Assembly: GCA_020348305.1 (NCBI GenBank) | Contig: CP070746.1 | Location: 2,015,361 to 2,066,316, forward strand | Direction of reading: 5' to 3' | Length of the DNA: 50,956 nt | Source of the DNA: Desulfobacterales bacterium | Lineage (GTDB): Bacteria > Desulfobacterota > Desulfobacteria > Desulfobacterales > JAHEIW01 | Shown: piece by piece, positions 1 through 8,621 of the stretch | Position numbering within the stretch: position 1 is the stretch's first letter | Layout of the letters: every line of letters starts with the position of its first letter | Position numbers and translations under genes: made by a program | The notes under the pieces: model-generated | The model's database searches: none | What the model saw: only the letters and a program-made list of their open reading frames with translations | Told to the model about the DNA's origin: nothing

Positions 1-215
1 GTTGCCTTCTCAGGTTTAAAGGTGGCAAGGCTAACCACCACCATAAGAATCAAGCTCAGAAAAATACTGATGATAATGGGTTCGATCCATTCCGGGAGCA
101 TTTTTGACAACTTCAACCCATATAAAATGCCAACCGCAATAAGCATGACGATGGTCTGGATAAAATCTGTGTATGCAACTGCGACAAGACCTCCCATGAT
201 TGTATAAAGAATCAT
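1..215 (-). pseudogene. Sodium:solute symporter (SSS family) fragment, N-terminus missing, runs off left edge
   Basis: Reading leftward from an ATG at 215, the frame encodes membrane segments with the SSS-family signature GGLVAVAYTDFIQT, normally found around the fifth or sixth transmembrane helix of Na+-coupled transporters such as PanF and PutP. About 70 codons are visible before the window edge, and the segments after the motif are strongly hydrophobic. A complete symporter would have well over 100 residues before this motif; they are absent. The ATG follows directly, in the same frame, the stop codon of the truncated peptidase to the right (TAA at 216-218), so the two broken genes meet at a sharp junction. 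I read this as a deletion or rearrangement scar, with assembly chimerism as the alternative. The family call is firm; the pseudogene status is inferred, because the 3' part is not visible. Confidence 0.6.
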
Positions 216-1150
216 TTATAGCGGCGGAGAAATAAAACTTGCCACCGGCAAATCGCCGCGGGCATAAGCGGCAGCATCCGTTGGCACCTCCAACGGTGTA
301 TCAGTAGGCAAAAGGGCTGTTCGTCGAAGATCATGCTCGATGACCGCCCTTTTTACAATATCCACAAGCGGGCCTCTGTCAGTTACAAAAAGCCCTCGTG
401 TGGCAATCTCCCCGGTAGGCACGATCCCCCCGTTTTCGTTTTCAACATATTCCATGGCAAGATGCTCAATATGAAGACCCACAATCAGATCCTTTATCAG
501 ATCATCTTTATGCCGAAGAATATAGCCCTTTGATCCCAACACGTAGAGACACTCCGCAGCCTCGAGCACGAAAACCAACGTCTTGCGGTGTGTCTTTGCG
601 GCATGAGCTTTGGCCAATGCCAGAACAATCGCCACTCCGGCAGCGTCCTCGGTGGCACCCAGCCACATGGAATCATGATGGCAGGTCACCTGGATGACCC
701 GCTCACTTTTTCCGGGAATCACTCCCACAATATTTCGGGTTACAGCGGAGCGGGTCTCACCGGTTAAAATGAGGTTAATTTCTAACGGCCCTTTTGCTAA
801 AAGTCCTTTAAGTACATCACCATGAGATCTTCGCAAACCAACTCCCGGAATTGGGCCAAGTTTGCCACTGAAAGCATCGCCACCTTCAAAGCAAAGATAC
901 GGTGTTAAATCCAGAGGAAATACACCGATAAATCCTACGGCCCCGCCATTGACCACAGCCTGATACACCCGCCGTTCTTCTTCGGTGACCCAGGTCATCA
1001 CCTGTCCTTTCCCGGCAAGCGTCTCACCCGGATCATGAACATAGTAAGCCAAATCATCCAAGCTGTCATAAGGAAGGAAACCATGAGAATACGTAACAAA
1101 AGATCACGCGTCCAAGAAAGCATCTCCTCTAAATCAAATTCGTAATCCAT
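216..1150 (-). pseudogene. M28-family metallopeptidase remnant with PA domain, frameshifted and C-terminally truncated
   Basis: The main frame (1061 to 216, continuing upstream without an ATG as far as about 1104) holds a PA-like insert and then M28 zinc-peptidase signatures: HHDS, a GATEDAAGVA block with the bridging Asp, and EAAECLYVLGS where the family usually has EExGLxGS. The catalytic Glu is present, but the following metal-ligand Glu reads as Cys. The protein stops at FISPPL, just where the family continues to its last metal-binding His, so the active site is incomplete. A plausible original start is the ATG at 1150 (preceded by AGGGTG), whose frame (DLEEMLSWTRDLLLR) breaks around 1090 and resumes one frame over in the main ORF. 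N-terminal frameshift plus C-terminal loss indicate a dead gene. What it once hydrolysed cannot be told from the sequence. Confidence 0.6.
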
Positions 1151-1495
1151 ATCACCCTACATTTGGCAAAAATCCCCATAACGGCTCATATTAAGAAGCT
1201 TGAATACCAAAAAAGCGCTGCAAAGAGATTTGGGCTACAACCCATTTATTTGCAATGATACTTCATCAGCTCTATACCCTATCGCCCACCCAGTTTCAAA
1301 CGGTATTCCAATATATTAGCGTTTCTCTGATAACCAATTAAAATCATATAATATTTTTCCTTTCTCGAACCTAAAACAAGATTCTTTACAAAGGGAATTT
1401 GTTGTGAGATATATTCGCTATCAGAAGAGCTTTTTACGGCGAAATAAAAAAATATATATACCGATTTCGTATTTACCTGAGGCTAAATCTTTAAC
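1151..1495. other. Intergenic region, no gene seen
   Basis: AT-rich stretch between the peptidase remnant and recN. I see no ORF with coding character, no tRNA fold and no clear terminator. It must hold the recN promoter, but I could not pick out a convincing -35/-10 pair. Confidence 0.5.
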
Positions 1496-3193
1496 ATGCT
1501 TCAAGAACTTTCGATCCGCAACTTCGCCATCATCGACGATCTTCACATCACATTCTCCGATGGCCTTACCATTTTAAGCGGCGAAACAGGTGCCGGCAAA
1601 TCCATCATCCTCAATGCCGTCAATCTTTTATTAGGCAGCCGAGCATCGGCTGATCTTGTCCGCACGGGTGCCGAATCTGCCGAATTGGAGGCTTTATTTG
1701 ACATCTCACCGACCAGTGAGGTAGCCAAAATAATGGCCGAGCATGGTTACAACGTTGAGGATGGTCTATTGGTTAGACGGATAATATCCCGAAGTGACAG
1801 CAATCGGGTTTATATCAACGGACGTTTGGCTACGATTCACGTCTTAAATTCCATTACGGAAAATTTAGCCAGCATATCCGGTCAGCATGCCCATCAAGGT
1901 CTCTTAAAAGAAGACCAGCACCTTTTAATCCTCGATCAATTCGGCGGTTTGATGCCTGCCCGCCAGAGGGTTTACGACTACTACCATGAAATACTGCCCT
2001 TGCTCGAAAAGCTTAAAGAACTCCACAGGGTCAGGGACAAGCAGGCTGAGCATTTAGAATTACTTGAATTTCAAAAGAGAGAAATTACACAAGCGGGCAT
2101 TTCTTCGGGTGAAGATACAGCCCTCGAGCTGGAACGTGTGCGCTTGAAAAATGCCGAAACGCTTTACCAAAGCGTTTTTGAAAGCATCGAAGAACTATAC
2201 AGTGCATCGGGTTCAATTGTCGAAAGGCTTTTAGAGGTAAAAAAGAACCTTGAAAAAGCCGGTCAGATCGATCCGCAACTCAAATCAAAGGCAGACAGTC
2301 TAGCGGAATCTGCCTATCACATTGAAGATCTTGTAGATGGGCTCCGCAGTTATTTAAGTTCGACCCAACCCGATGAAAAACGTCTTGAAGCCGTTGAAGA
2401 AAGGCTCGATACACTCAACAAACTCAAACGTAAATATGGCGGCTCCCTTGAAGCTGTAATTTCGAAACGTGAATCCATCGAAGAGGAGCTCGCAGGCATT
2501 GAAAATATCGCCGAAAAAATACACGAAGTAGAAACTAGACTGTCCCAATTGCATGTAAAATTGACCGATTGGGCATTGACGCTTTCTGAAAAACGAGAGC
2601 AAACCGCAACATCTCTAGCAAAAAAGGTGATAGACGAACTTTCAACGCTTAAAATGTCTCCGACTGAATTTCAGGTATTTTTACAGAAAGCTCCGGCAGA
2701 TGAAAAAACGGATCCATATCTTGCTGTTGAAAATAACATCATAACTGAAGTCGGCCTTGACCGAGCCACCTTTATGATTGCCCCCAACGTGGGAGAGGCA
2801 TTAAAACCGATGGCCAGCATTGCTTCCGGCGGTGAGCTCTCCAGAGTCGTATTGGCGTTAAAAGCAATTCTGGCACAAACCGAATTGTTGGAAACTGTTG
2901 TTTTTGACGAAGTGGACGCCGGTATTGGGGGCAGTGTGGCCGAAGTCGTCGGTCGAAAGCTTTCCGAACTTGCCAAACATCACCAAGTTCTCTGCATCAC
3001 GCATTTACCGCAAATTGCAAAATTCGCCGATCACCATTACACCATCTCTAAGCAGGTTTCAAAAGGCAGAACCCGCACGGCCATTAAACCATTGAACAAA
3101 GAAGACCGTTACAAAGAAGTTGCCAGGATGCTGGGCGGCGAAGAAATTACCCAGGCTACCTTGGAGCATGCCAAGGAGATGTTGAAAAGTTGA
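1496..3193 (+). CDS. recN: DNA repair protein RecN
   Basis: SMC-like ATPase that acts early in recombinational repair of double-strand breaks. At 565 residues it has the usual RecN length and layout. The N-terminal half-domain carries Walker A (GETGAGKS, residues 29-36). A long coiled-coil middle (roughly 155-370) is rich in Leu, Glu and Lys. The C-terminal half-domain has the ABC signature region (ASGGELSRV near residue 442) and Walker B (VVFDEVDAGIGG near 470), followed by the CITHLPQIA switch segment. It starts at an ATG with GAGG about 13 bases upstream, which is a long spacing. It appears to be monocistronic: 88 bases separate it from the next gene. No SOS box was recognised in the AT-rich upstream region. 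Confidence 0.97.
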   Translation: MLQELSIRNFAIIDDLHITFSDGLTILSGETGAGKSIILNAVNLLLGSRASADLVRTGAESAELEALFDISPTSEVAKIMAEHGYNVEDGLLVRRIISRSDSNRVYINGRLATIHVLNSITENLASISGQHAHQGLLKEDQHLLILDQFGGLMPARQRVYDYYHEILPLLEKLKELHRVRDKQAEHLELLEFQKREITQAGISSGEDTALELERVRLKNAETLYQSVFESIEELYSASGSIVERLLEVKKNLEKAGQIDPQLKSKADSLAESAYHIEDLVDGLRSYLSSTQPDEKRLEAVEERLDTLNKLKRKYGGSLEAVISKRESIEEELAGIENIAEKIHEVETRLSQLHVKLTDWALTLSEKREQTATSLAKKVIDELSTLKMSPTEFQVFLQKAPADEKTDPYLAVENNIITEVGLDRATFMIAPNVGEALKPMASIASGGELSRVVLALKAILAQTELLETVVFDEVDAGIGGSVAEVVGRKLSELAKHHQVLCITHLPQIAKFADHHYTISKQVSKGRTRTAIKPLNKEDRYKEVARMLGGEEITQATLEHAKEMLKS

Positions 3194-3281
3194 TAATTCA
3201 GTTATCGTTATTCTTTTCTTCCTTCGCGGTTTTAACAACATCTTTAACTTTCGGTCAATATGCAAAGATAGGTGAACGACT

Positions 3282-4865
3282 ATGAATTATTCGTGGGATT
3301 TTCCTTACACTTCTCAACGCATGCCGGTGTTTGCAAAAAATGTGGTCGCAACCTCCCAGCCGCTGGCTGCTCAGGCCGGTTTGAACATGTTGCGTAAAGG
3401 CGGAAATGCCGTCGATGCGGCTTTGGCTGCGGCCATTGCGCTAACAATAGTCGAGCCCACCAGCAATGGTATCGGCAGCGATGCGTTTGCCATTGTGTGG
3501 GACGGGATACAACTGCATGGTTTGAACGGATCCGGCAGATCACCCAAAGCCTGGTCACCAAATAGATTTGCCGGGCAAAAATCTATGCCCATGCTGGGCT
3601 GGGATTCGGTGACGGTTCCCGGTGCCGTAGATGTTTGGTCCACTCTGTCGCAGCGCTTTGGAAAGCTGCCGTTTCCGGATTTATTCGAACCGGCCATTGG
3701 ATATGCTCATGAAGGTTTCGCCGTATCACCGATTACAGCCAGGCGATGGGCAGATGCGAAACAACTCTACCAGGACTTTCCAGACTTTGCCAAAGTTTTT
3801 TTGCCGAAAGGCCGAGCGCCACATATCGGAGAATTATTTCGATGTCCCCAACAAGCCCAAACATTGGAAGAAATTGCTGTAACCAATGGCCAATCATTTT
3901 ATCACGGAAAACTTGCCGAAAAGATAACGACCTACGCTGCATCTACCGGTGGTGAGTTGTCACGGGAAGATCTCGCGGAGCACCGATCGGATTGGGTAAA
4001 ACCGATATCCGTTGACTATCACGGCATTCAACTACACGAAATTCCACCCAATGGCCAAGGATTGACCGCCTTGATTGCGTTGGGATTATTGCGTCATCTT
4101 GAAATTAGGAATTATTCCGTGGATTGCGCCGATAGCATTCATCTGCAGGTTGAGGCGATGAAGATTGCCTTTGCAGAAGCGCACCGTCATATTGCGGATC
4201 CAGCCAACATGGAAGTAGATCCGTACGATCTGCTGCACGACACTTTTTTTGAAAACTGCGCCAGAGAAATTCGATTGGATCAAGCGCGTTTTCCAAAATC
4301 GTCGTTTCCTGTAGATAAGGGCACAGTTTATTTGACGGCTGCCGACCACAGTGGGATGATGGTGTCATTTATCCAATCCAACTTCCGGGGATTTGGTTCC
4401 GGGATCGTTGACCCGCAAACGGGCATTAGCTTTCAAAATCGCGGACTGGGATTCACCCTTGAGAAAGGCCATCCAAATTGTGTCGCTGGCGGCAAACGAC
4501 CATACCACACCATCATTCCGGCCTTCGTAACCCAAAACAGCTCGCCGCTGATGAGCTTTGGTGTCATGGGCGGGCATATGCAGCCCCAGGCCCATGTCCA
4601 AATGATGCTGCGAATCTTTGACTGTGGCCAAAATCCCCAAACCGCCTCGGATGCCCCCCGATGGCATGTCGGGGAAGATCATGTGGTGTCACTTGAAAAG
4701 GGTTTTGATAATCGTGTGGTGGATGAATTGAAAAAACGTAGCCACACCATAACGACGAATTCACCGACATCATTATTTGGAGGGGCACAGATCATTGCTA
4801 AAATTGATGATGGTTATTGCGCTGCCTCTGATCATCGCAAAGATGGACAGGCAGTTGGATACTAG
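3282..4865 (+). CDS. Gamma-glutamyltransferase family protein (YwrD-like)
   Basis: N-terminal nucleophile hydrolase of the gamma-glutamyltranspeptidase family, which cleaves gamma-glutamyl bonds in glutathione and related compounds. The 527 residues start with the typical VVATSQPLAAQAGLNMLRKG region and end with the small-subunit region. The autoprocessing site is visible as DKGTVYLTAAD; Thr at about residue 348 aligns with the catalytic Thr of E. coli Ggt. It is followed by a GFGSGIVDP segment in place of the usual FGSG and a later FGVMGGHMQPQAH block. I see no signal peptide, so it resembles the cytoplasmic YwrD/PurF-side branch rather than secreted Ggt. The start ATG has only a weak upstream purine run (GGTGAACG). 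The neighbours do not suggest a pathway. Confidence 0.88.
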   Translation: MNYSWDFPYTSQRMPVFAKNVVATSQPLAAQAGLNMLRKGGNAVDAALAAAIALTIVEPTSNGIGSDAFAIVWDGIQLHGLNGSGRSPKAWSPNRFAGQKSMPMLGWDSVTVPGAVDVWSTLSQRFGKLPFPDLFEPAIGYAHEGFAVSPITARRWADAKQLYQDFPDFAKVFLPKGRAPHIGELFRCPQQAQTLEEIAVTNGQSFYHGKLAEKITTYAASTGGELSREDLAEHRSDWVKPISVDYHGIQLHEIPPNGQGLTALIALGLLRHLEIRNYSVDCADSIHLQVEAMKIAFAEAHRHIADPANMEVDPYDLLHDTFFENCAREIRLDQARFPKSSFPVDKGTVYLTAADHSGMMVSFIQSNFRGFGSGIVDPQTGISFQNRGLGFTLEKGHPNCVAGGKRPYHTIIPAFVTQNSSPLMSFGVMGGHMQPQAHVQMMLRIFDCGQNPQTASDAPRWHVGEDHVVSLEKGFDNRVVDELKKRSHTITTNSPTSLFGGAQIIAKIDDGYCAASDHRKDGQAVGY

Positions 4866-4981
4866 GCGCCTAATGTACGAATACAGAATCAAATTTGGCT
4901 AAATACTTAACATTCGTATCGTTTTGAAAATCGGATAGCTGTTCTCAGCGGATACTATCTTACCCCAAAAAACTCTCAGCG

Positions 4982-5686
4982 ATGATAGTAAAAGAGATTA
5001 AAGAGCGATTAAGGAAGCTTGGAAGTCAAAAGAAAGCAGAAGCTTCAAAACGATTTTTTAAAACCGGGCCTGGAGAGTACGGCGAAGGGGATGTATTTCT
5101 GGGCATTACAGTGCCTGAATTAAGAAAGCTGGCAAAGGAATATCGTCAAATCACACTCAAAGAAGCCGAGGAATTACTTGCGTCTGCTATCCATGAAGAA
5201 CGATTATTGGCACTTATAATTCTCGTGCACAACTTCTCAAAAGGCGATGAATCGATCAAAAAGCATATCTATGAGCTGTACCTAACCAACACCCAATTTA
5301 TAAATAATTGGGACCTGGTTGATGCTTCGGCCCAACACATCATCGGGCCATATCTGATGAACAAAAGCAGGAAGCCGCTCTACCGACTTGCCGAATCCAA
5401 GAAAATATGGGAGCGGCGAATTGCGATTATGTCCACGTTTCACTTTATCCGGCAACATGATTTCTCTGAAACTCTTAAGATTGCTGAGATATTGATTTCT
5501 GATAAAGAAGATTTAATTCATAAGGCCGTTGGATGGATGCTCAGGGAAGTCGGGAAGCGTCATTTAAAAACCGAAGAAGCGTTTTTAAACCGGTACTACA
5601 AAAAAATGCCGCGAACCATGCTCCGTTATGCTATCGAAAAATTTCCTGCAAAAAAAAGACAACGCTATTTAAAAGGAGAGATATAA
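4982..5686 (+). CDS. DNA alkylation repair protein (AlkD-like HEAT-repeat glycosylase)
   Basis: The 234-residue all-helical protein matches the DNA alkylation repair family (PF08713). Recognisable pieces are the N-terminal FFKTGPGEYGEGDVFLGI segment, VPELRKLAKEY, the central NNWDLVDASAQHI motif, WERRIAIMSTF and the C-terminal MPRTMLRYAIEKFP. In the characterised relatives AlkC and AlkD, HEAT-like repeats cradle DNA and release positively charged alkylated bases without base flipping. Length and motif order are normal. It stands alone between the gamma-glutamyltransferase gene and a sigma-70 promoter. The ATG at 4982 has no strong Shine-Dalgarno sequence. Function is assigned by family; substrate range is not predictable. 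Confidence 0.9.
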   Translation: MIVKEIKERLRKLGSQKKAEASKRFFKTGPGEYGEGDVFLGITVPELRKLAKEYRQITLKEAEELLASAIHEERLLALIILVHNFSKGDESIKKHIYELYLTNTQFINNWDLVDASAQHIIGPYLMNKSRKPLYRLAESKKIWERRIAIMSTFHFIRQHDFSETLKIAEILISDKEDLIHKAVGWMLREVGKRHLKTEEAFLNRYYKKMPRTMLRYAIEKFPAKKRQRYLKGEI

Positions 5687-5742
5687 AGCCCATTTTTGCC
5701 TTAAAACGATCGTAGATTAAGAAACTCATATTTTCATGGATG

Positions 5743-5771
5743 TTGACAATCAGTATCGATTCAGATATTTT
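5743..5771 (+). promoter_or_regulatory. Sigma-70-type promoter for the kinase-PHP-kinase operon
   Basis: A perfect TTGACA -35 box (5743-5748) is followed after 17 bases by TATTTT (5766-5771), four of six matches to the -10 consensus. Transcription would begin near 5778, which leaves a short leader before the ATG at 5804 and argues against the TTG at 5789 as the start. Confidence 0.5.
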
Positions 5772-5803
5772 GGCCGCATGCGGTCAGCTTGCATGAGAAG
5801 TTA

Positions 5804-6805
5804 ATGATGGAATTGATTGATTTTTTACAGGACACAGCAAGTTACGCGGAGAACACCAAAGAGATTGTCTTTGTTCAGACCCATATCTCATGGGTATTCA
5901 TCGGGAATGAGTATGTCTACAAGGTAAAGAAACCGGTGAACCTCGGCTTTCTTGATTTCACCACCCTGAAAAAGAGAAAGTTCTATGTAAACGAGGAGCT
6001 TAGGCTCAATGCCCGTTTCTCACCCTCTGTTTACCTGGAGATGGTGCCCATATCACAGAAAGACGACAGCTTCGTACTAGGGGATGACTCAAACATTGTG
6101 GAGTACGCTCTCAAGATGCGACGGATTAGCGAGGATCAAATGCTCTACAAGCTGCTACCGGCTGGTAAGATCAGTGCCGCTGAGATGCAGCGCATCGGTG
6201 TTCACTTGGCCGGGCTTTACGGCACTATCGAGAGCAATGATAAGGCTAGGTCATTCGGTACCCTAGATACTATATCTTTTAATGTGCAAGAAAACTTTGA
6301 TCAGACCAGGAAGTATATCGGCGGTCCGGTAAGCGAAGAGAAGTTTGCCGCCATCGAGGGTTGGAGCCTAAAATTCATGGAAGAAAACGAAGCCCTCTTC
6401 GAAAGGCGTATTGCCGCCGGCTGCATCAAGGAGTGCCACGGCGATCTCCATCTGCAGCATATCTGTATGAAGGATGATGATATCTTTGTCTTTGACTGCA
6501 TCGAGTTCAATGAGCGTTTACGTTACACTGACGTGGCCGCAGACGTAGCCTTCCTGTCCATGGACCTGGACTATAACGGCCGCTCCGACCTAGCCGAGGC
6601 CTTTGTGAAGGCCTATGTTGAGGCATCAGGAGACGAGGATCTTCTGAATATCCTGACCTTCTATAAGGTATACCGCGCTTATGTGCGTGCCAAAGTGACC
6701 TCCTTCATGCTCGATGATGAGGGCATATCCAATGCGATGTATGAAAAGGCCGCTCTCAGTGCCGCTGAATATTATGATCTGGCTTACAGCTATGTGAGCG
6801 CATAA
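5804..6805 (+). CDS. Aminoglycoside-phosphotransferase-like kinase (COG2187 family)
   Basis: Protein of about 333 residues with the APH/choline-kinase fold. The N-terminal part contains the conserved HISWVFIGNEYVYKVKKPV block and FLDFTTLKKRKFYVNEELRLN, typical of COG2187 kinases. The catalytic loop is CHGDLHLQHI (near residue 210) and is followed by VFDCIEFNERLRYTDVAADVAFL, which supplies the metal-binding Asp. In many bacteria, including mycobacterial Rv2004c as I recall it, this domain is fused to a COG0645 P-loop kinase. Here the two are separate genes with a PHP gene between them (6851 and 7752). I chose ATG 5804 because GAGAAG lies just upstream and because a promoter ends at 5771; TTG 5789 is possible. 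The substrate is unknown. Confidence 0.8.
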   Translation: MMELIDFLQDTASYAENTKEIVFVQTHISWVFIGNEYVYKVKKPVNLGFLDFTTLKKRKFYVNEELRLNARFSPSVYLEMVPISQKDDSFVLGDDSNIVEYALKMRRISEDQMLYKLLPAGKISAAEMQRIGVHLAGLYGTIESNDKARSFGTLDTISFNVQENFDQTRKYIGGPVSEEKFAAIEGWSLKFMEENEALFERRIAAGCIKECHGDLHLQHICMKDDDIFVFDCIEFNERLRYTDVAADVAFLSMDLDYNGRSDLAEAFVKAYVEASGDEDLLNILTFYKVYRAYVRAKVTSFMLDDEGISNAMYEKAALSAAEYYDLAYSYVSA

Positions 6806-6850
6806 GCAAGGGAACTGAATTCGTTATATTGATTCAAGAAGAGGCATCTA

Positions 6851-7726
6851 TTGAAGATTGATCTGCATATCCATTCCAGGGAAGGCTCTGACGGCAAATG
6901 GCCGCTGAAGGATATCTTTGCCGAGGCTGCCCGCCGGGATCTGAAACTGATCTCCATTACAGACCATGATTCCATTGCTGCACAAGCGGAGGCCATGGAA
7001 CTGGCGCGTCAATATGGCATGCACTTTCTTACCGGCGTAGAGTTCAATGTGACCTATACATGTCCGGAATATAAGGATGGCAAACCCTTCGCCTTGGATT
7101 TTCTGGGCTATGGCTTTGATATCGGAAATGCCCCCCTGCAGGTGAAACTAGAGGAATTGCGCAACTTCCGGGAGAAACGGGCTACAAAGATCCTTGAGAA
7201 TCTGAATAGGGAGTTTCAAAAAGAGGGCTTGCGGCTCCTAACCTCTGATGATCTGGAGGCCATCCAAGCCACGGTGGACGGTGCCTTTGGGCGGCCGCAC
7301 ATTGCCAACTATCTTGTGCAAGAGGGGGTCGTTCGTGACCGGCAGGAAGCCTTTGACCGCTATCTGCTTAAATGCAATGTGGCCAAGCTGCCCTTGAGTC
7401 TGGGAGAGGCCTCCGGTCTGATAAGGGGTGCCGGTGGTCGTCTCTTTCTAGCCCATCCCGCTGATCCCAACGGAACATCCCTAAATGTTGTCAGTGAAGA
7501 TCCTGCCCGTCAACAACAAATCATCAGTCATGGGATGTTGGATTATATTGACGGCATTGAGTGCTGGCATTCCCGTTTGAGCCCTGAGGCGACGGCCTCC
7601 TATGGGGCCTTTGCTAAGAAGCACAGGCTATTGGTTTCCGGCGGCACGGACTGTCACCAGCAGCCGGTCATGATCGGCGATGTGGATGTACCGGATCTGG
7701 TTGCTGAACAATTTGGGTTTGTTTAA
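6851..7726 (+). CDS. PHP-domain metal-dependent phosphoesterase (TrpH/RNase AM-like)
   Basis: The 291-residue PHP protein starts at TTG 6851, with a strong AAGAAGAGG ribosome-binding site seven bases upstream. The metal-site motifs appear in order: DLHIHS with a following GSDG, ITDHDSI, the TGVEFN segment, FGRPHIANYLV, FLAHPAD and the terminal GGTDCHQ. This is the layout of the COG0613 family, whose members hydrolyse 3',5'-bisphosphonucleotides or trim short RNA 5' ends. It lies 45 bases downstream of the APH-like kinase and 25 bases upstream of the P-loop kinase, on the same strand, so co-transcription is likely. A phosphatase between two kinases suggests a shared small phosphorylated metabolite, but that is inference. 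Confidence 0.88.
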   Translation: MKIDLHIHSREGSDGKWPLKDIFAEAARRDLKLISITDHDSIAAQAEAMELARQYGMHFLTGVEFNVTYTCPEYKDGKPFALDFLGYGFDIGNAPLQVKLEELRNFREKRATKILENLNREFQKEGLRLLTSDDLEAIQATVDGAFGRPHIANYLVQEGVVRDRQEAFDRYLLKCNVAKLPLSLGEASGLIRGAGGRLFLAHPADPNGTSLNVVSEDPARQQQIISHGMLDYIDGIECWHSRLSPEATASYGAFAKKHRLLVSGGTDCHQQPVMIGDVDVPDLVAEQFGFV

Positions 7727-7751
7727 ATGTCCATAATGAGAGGAGAATGAT

Positions 7752-8354
7752 ATGAGAGTCCCTTTTGCTGAGTATGTTGAAAAAGAGATTGCTGCCGATT
7801 CCGTGTTGATTGCCTGCGGCCTGCCGGCCACCAACAAGACTGAGACCACCGAGGTTGTTGCCCGTATCAAAGGCCACACCATCCTCAGAACTGATCTTAT
7901 CCGTAAAGAGGTCCTTAAGGGAGAAGATATCTTTGATGAGAAGGTGGCCTCCAGCATGGATAAGCGCAAGATGGTATATGACAAGATGTTTGAGATGGCC
8001 AGTGATCTGGCTGAAAGGAATAAGGGCGTGATCTTGGATGCCACCTTTGTCTCTCAGTCTCTGAGGCGCAGGGCGGCCGAGGTTGCCGCCAAGAATGGCA
8101 AGACATTTGTTATCCAGCAGACCCGTTGCAGCGAGGAGTATTCCCTGAACAAGATCTCCAAGCGCACCAAGGAGAACTATGAGTCCAATGCCCTGGCACC
8201 TCAGGCCTATTACAACAATAAGGAAAAATTTGAAGAGGTAGATCTGGCAGATTTGAAATCGCTCTATCCCAACCTTAGTATTATACATCTGGTAATAGAA
8301 ACCGAATCGGATGATGAAGATGGCTGGTATGTCGTCGATCGTATCGACCGCTGA
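7752..8354 (+). CDS. P-loop kinase-like protein (COG0645 type) with degenerate Walker A
   Basis: This 200-residue protein resembles the C-terminal kinase half of COG2187-COG0645 fusions. The expected P-loop appears as GLPATNKT (residues 23-30): the Lys and Thr of GxxxxGK[ST] are kept, but the Gly before Lys is Asn. It is followed by HTILRTDLIRKEVL, like the lid or substrate region of shikimate- and gluconate-type kinases, and by VILDATFVSQSLRRRAAEVA. An acidic tail (ESDDEDG) ends the protein. The start ATG has GAGGAGA upstream. It is the third gene of the operon beginning at 5804. It may still bind nucleotide weakly or act as a regulatory partner of the APH-like protein. Family assignment is fairly good; activity is uncertain. 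Confidence 0.72.
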   Translation: MRVPFAEYVEKEIAADSVLIACGLPATNKTETTEVVARIKGHTILRTDLIRKEVLKGEDIFDEKVASSMDKRKMVYDKMFEMASDLAERNKGVILDATFVSQSLRRRAAEVAAKNGKTFVIQQTRCSEEYSLNKISKRTKENYESNALAPQAYYNNKEKFEEVDLADLKSLYPNLSIIHLVIETESDDEDGWYVVDRIDR

Positions 8355-8503
8355 TTAGTGAAAAATTAAATATCTATATAAAAATTCCCGCCTACCAGAT
8401 CACCTAACACATCGCCCAAACCCGTGCGACCACCTCACGCGTTTTAATCAACATCAGCCAAAAATCTCTAAAGTCTATTCAATTAGCGCCGATATATGAT
8501 ACG

Positions 8504-8569
8504 ACAGTGTGTTAAGCCCGCACACTGTTATCCCAATGCTCAGGGGGTGATTCTTCGTGAATCACCCCC
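8504..8569. repeat. Two tandem strong hairpins upstream of the TPR remnant
   Basis: The first is an 8-bp perfect inverted repeat ACAGTGTG/CACACTGT (8504-8511 and 8521-8528, 9-base loop). Fourteen bases on, an 11-bp perfect stem GGGGGTGATTC/GAATCACCCCC (8543-8553 and 8559-8569) encloses a 5-base loop. No U-tract follows either one, so they are not ordinary terminators. They could be a REP-like element or RNA structure in the leader of the TPR gene. Confidence 0.6.
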
Positions 8570-8621
8570 GTCTATTATAAGCGCTGTTTGCTTATACGGA
8601 TCGGAATTTGACCTAACCGAT

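Noticed and set aside
3371..4682. Several 70-110 residue ORFs antisense to the gamma-glutamyltransferase gene
   Set aside because: Shadows of a conserved gene, without start signals or recognisable domains.
8496..8621. N-terminal extension of the TPR ORF
   Set aside because: It would translate through two strong hairpins, lacks TPR character and has no ribosome-binding site.
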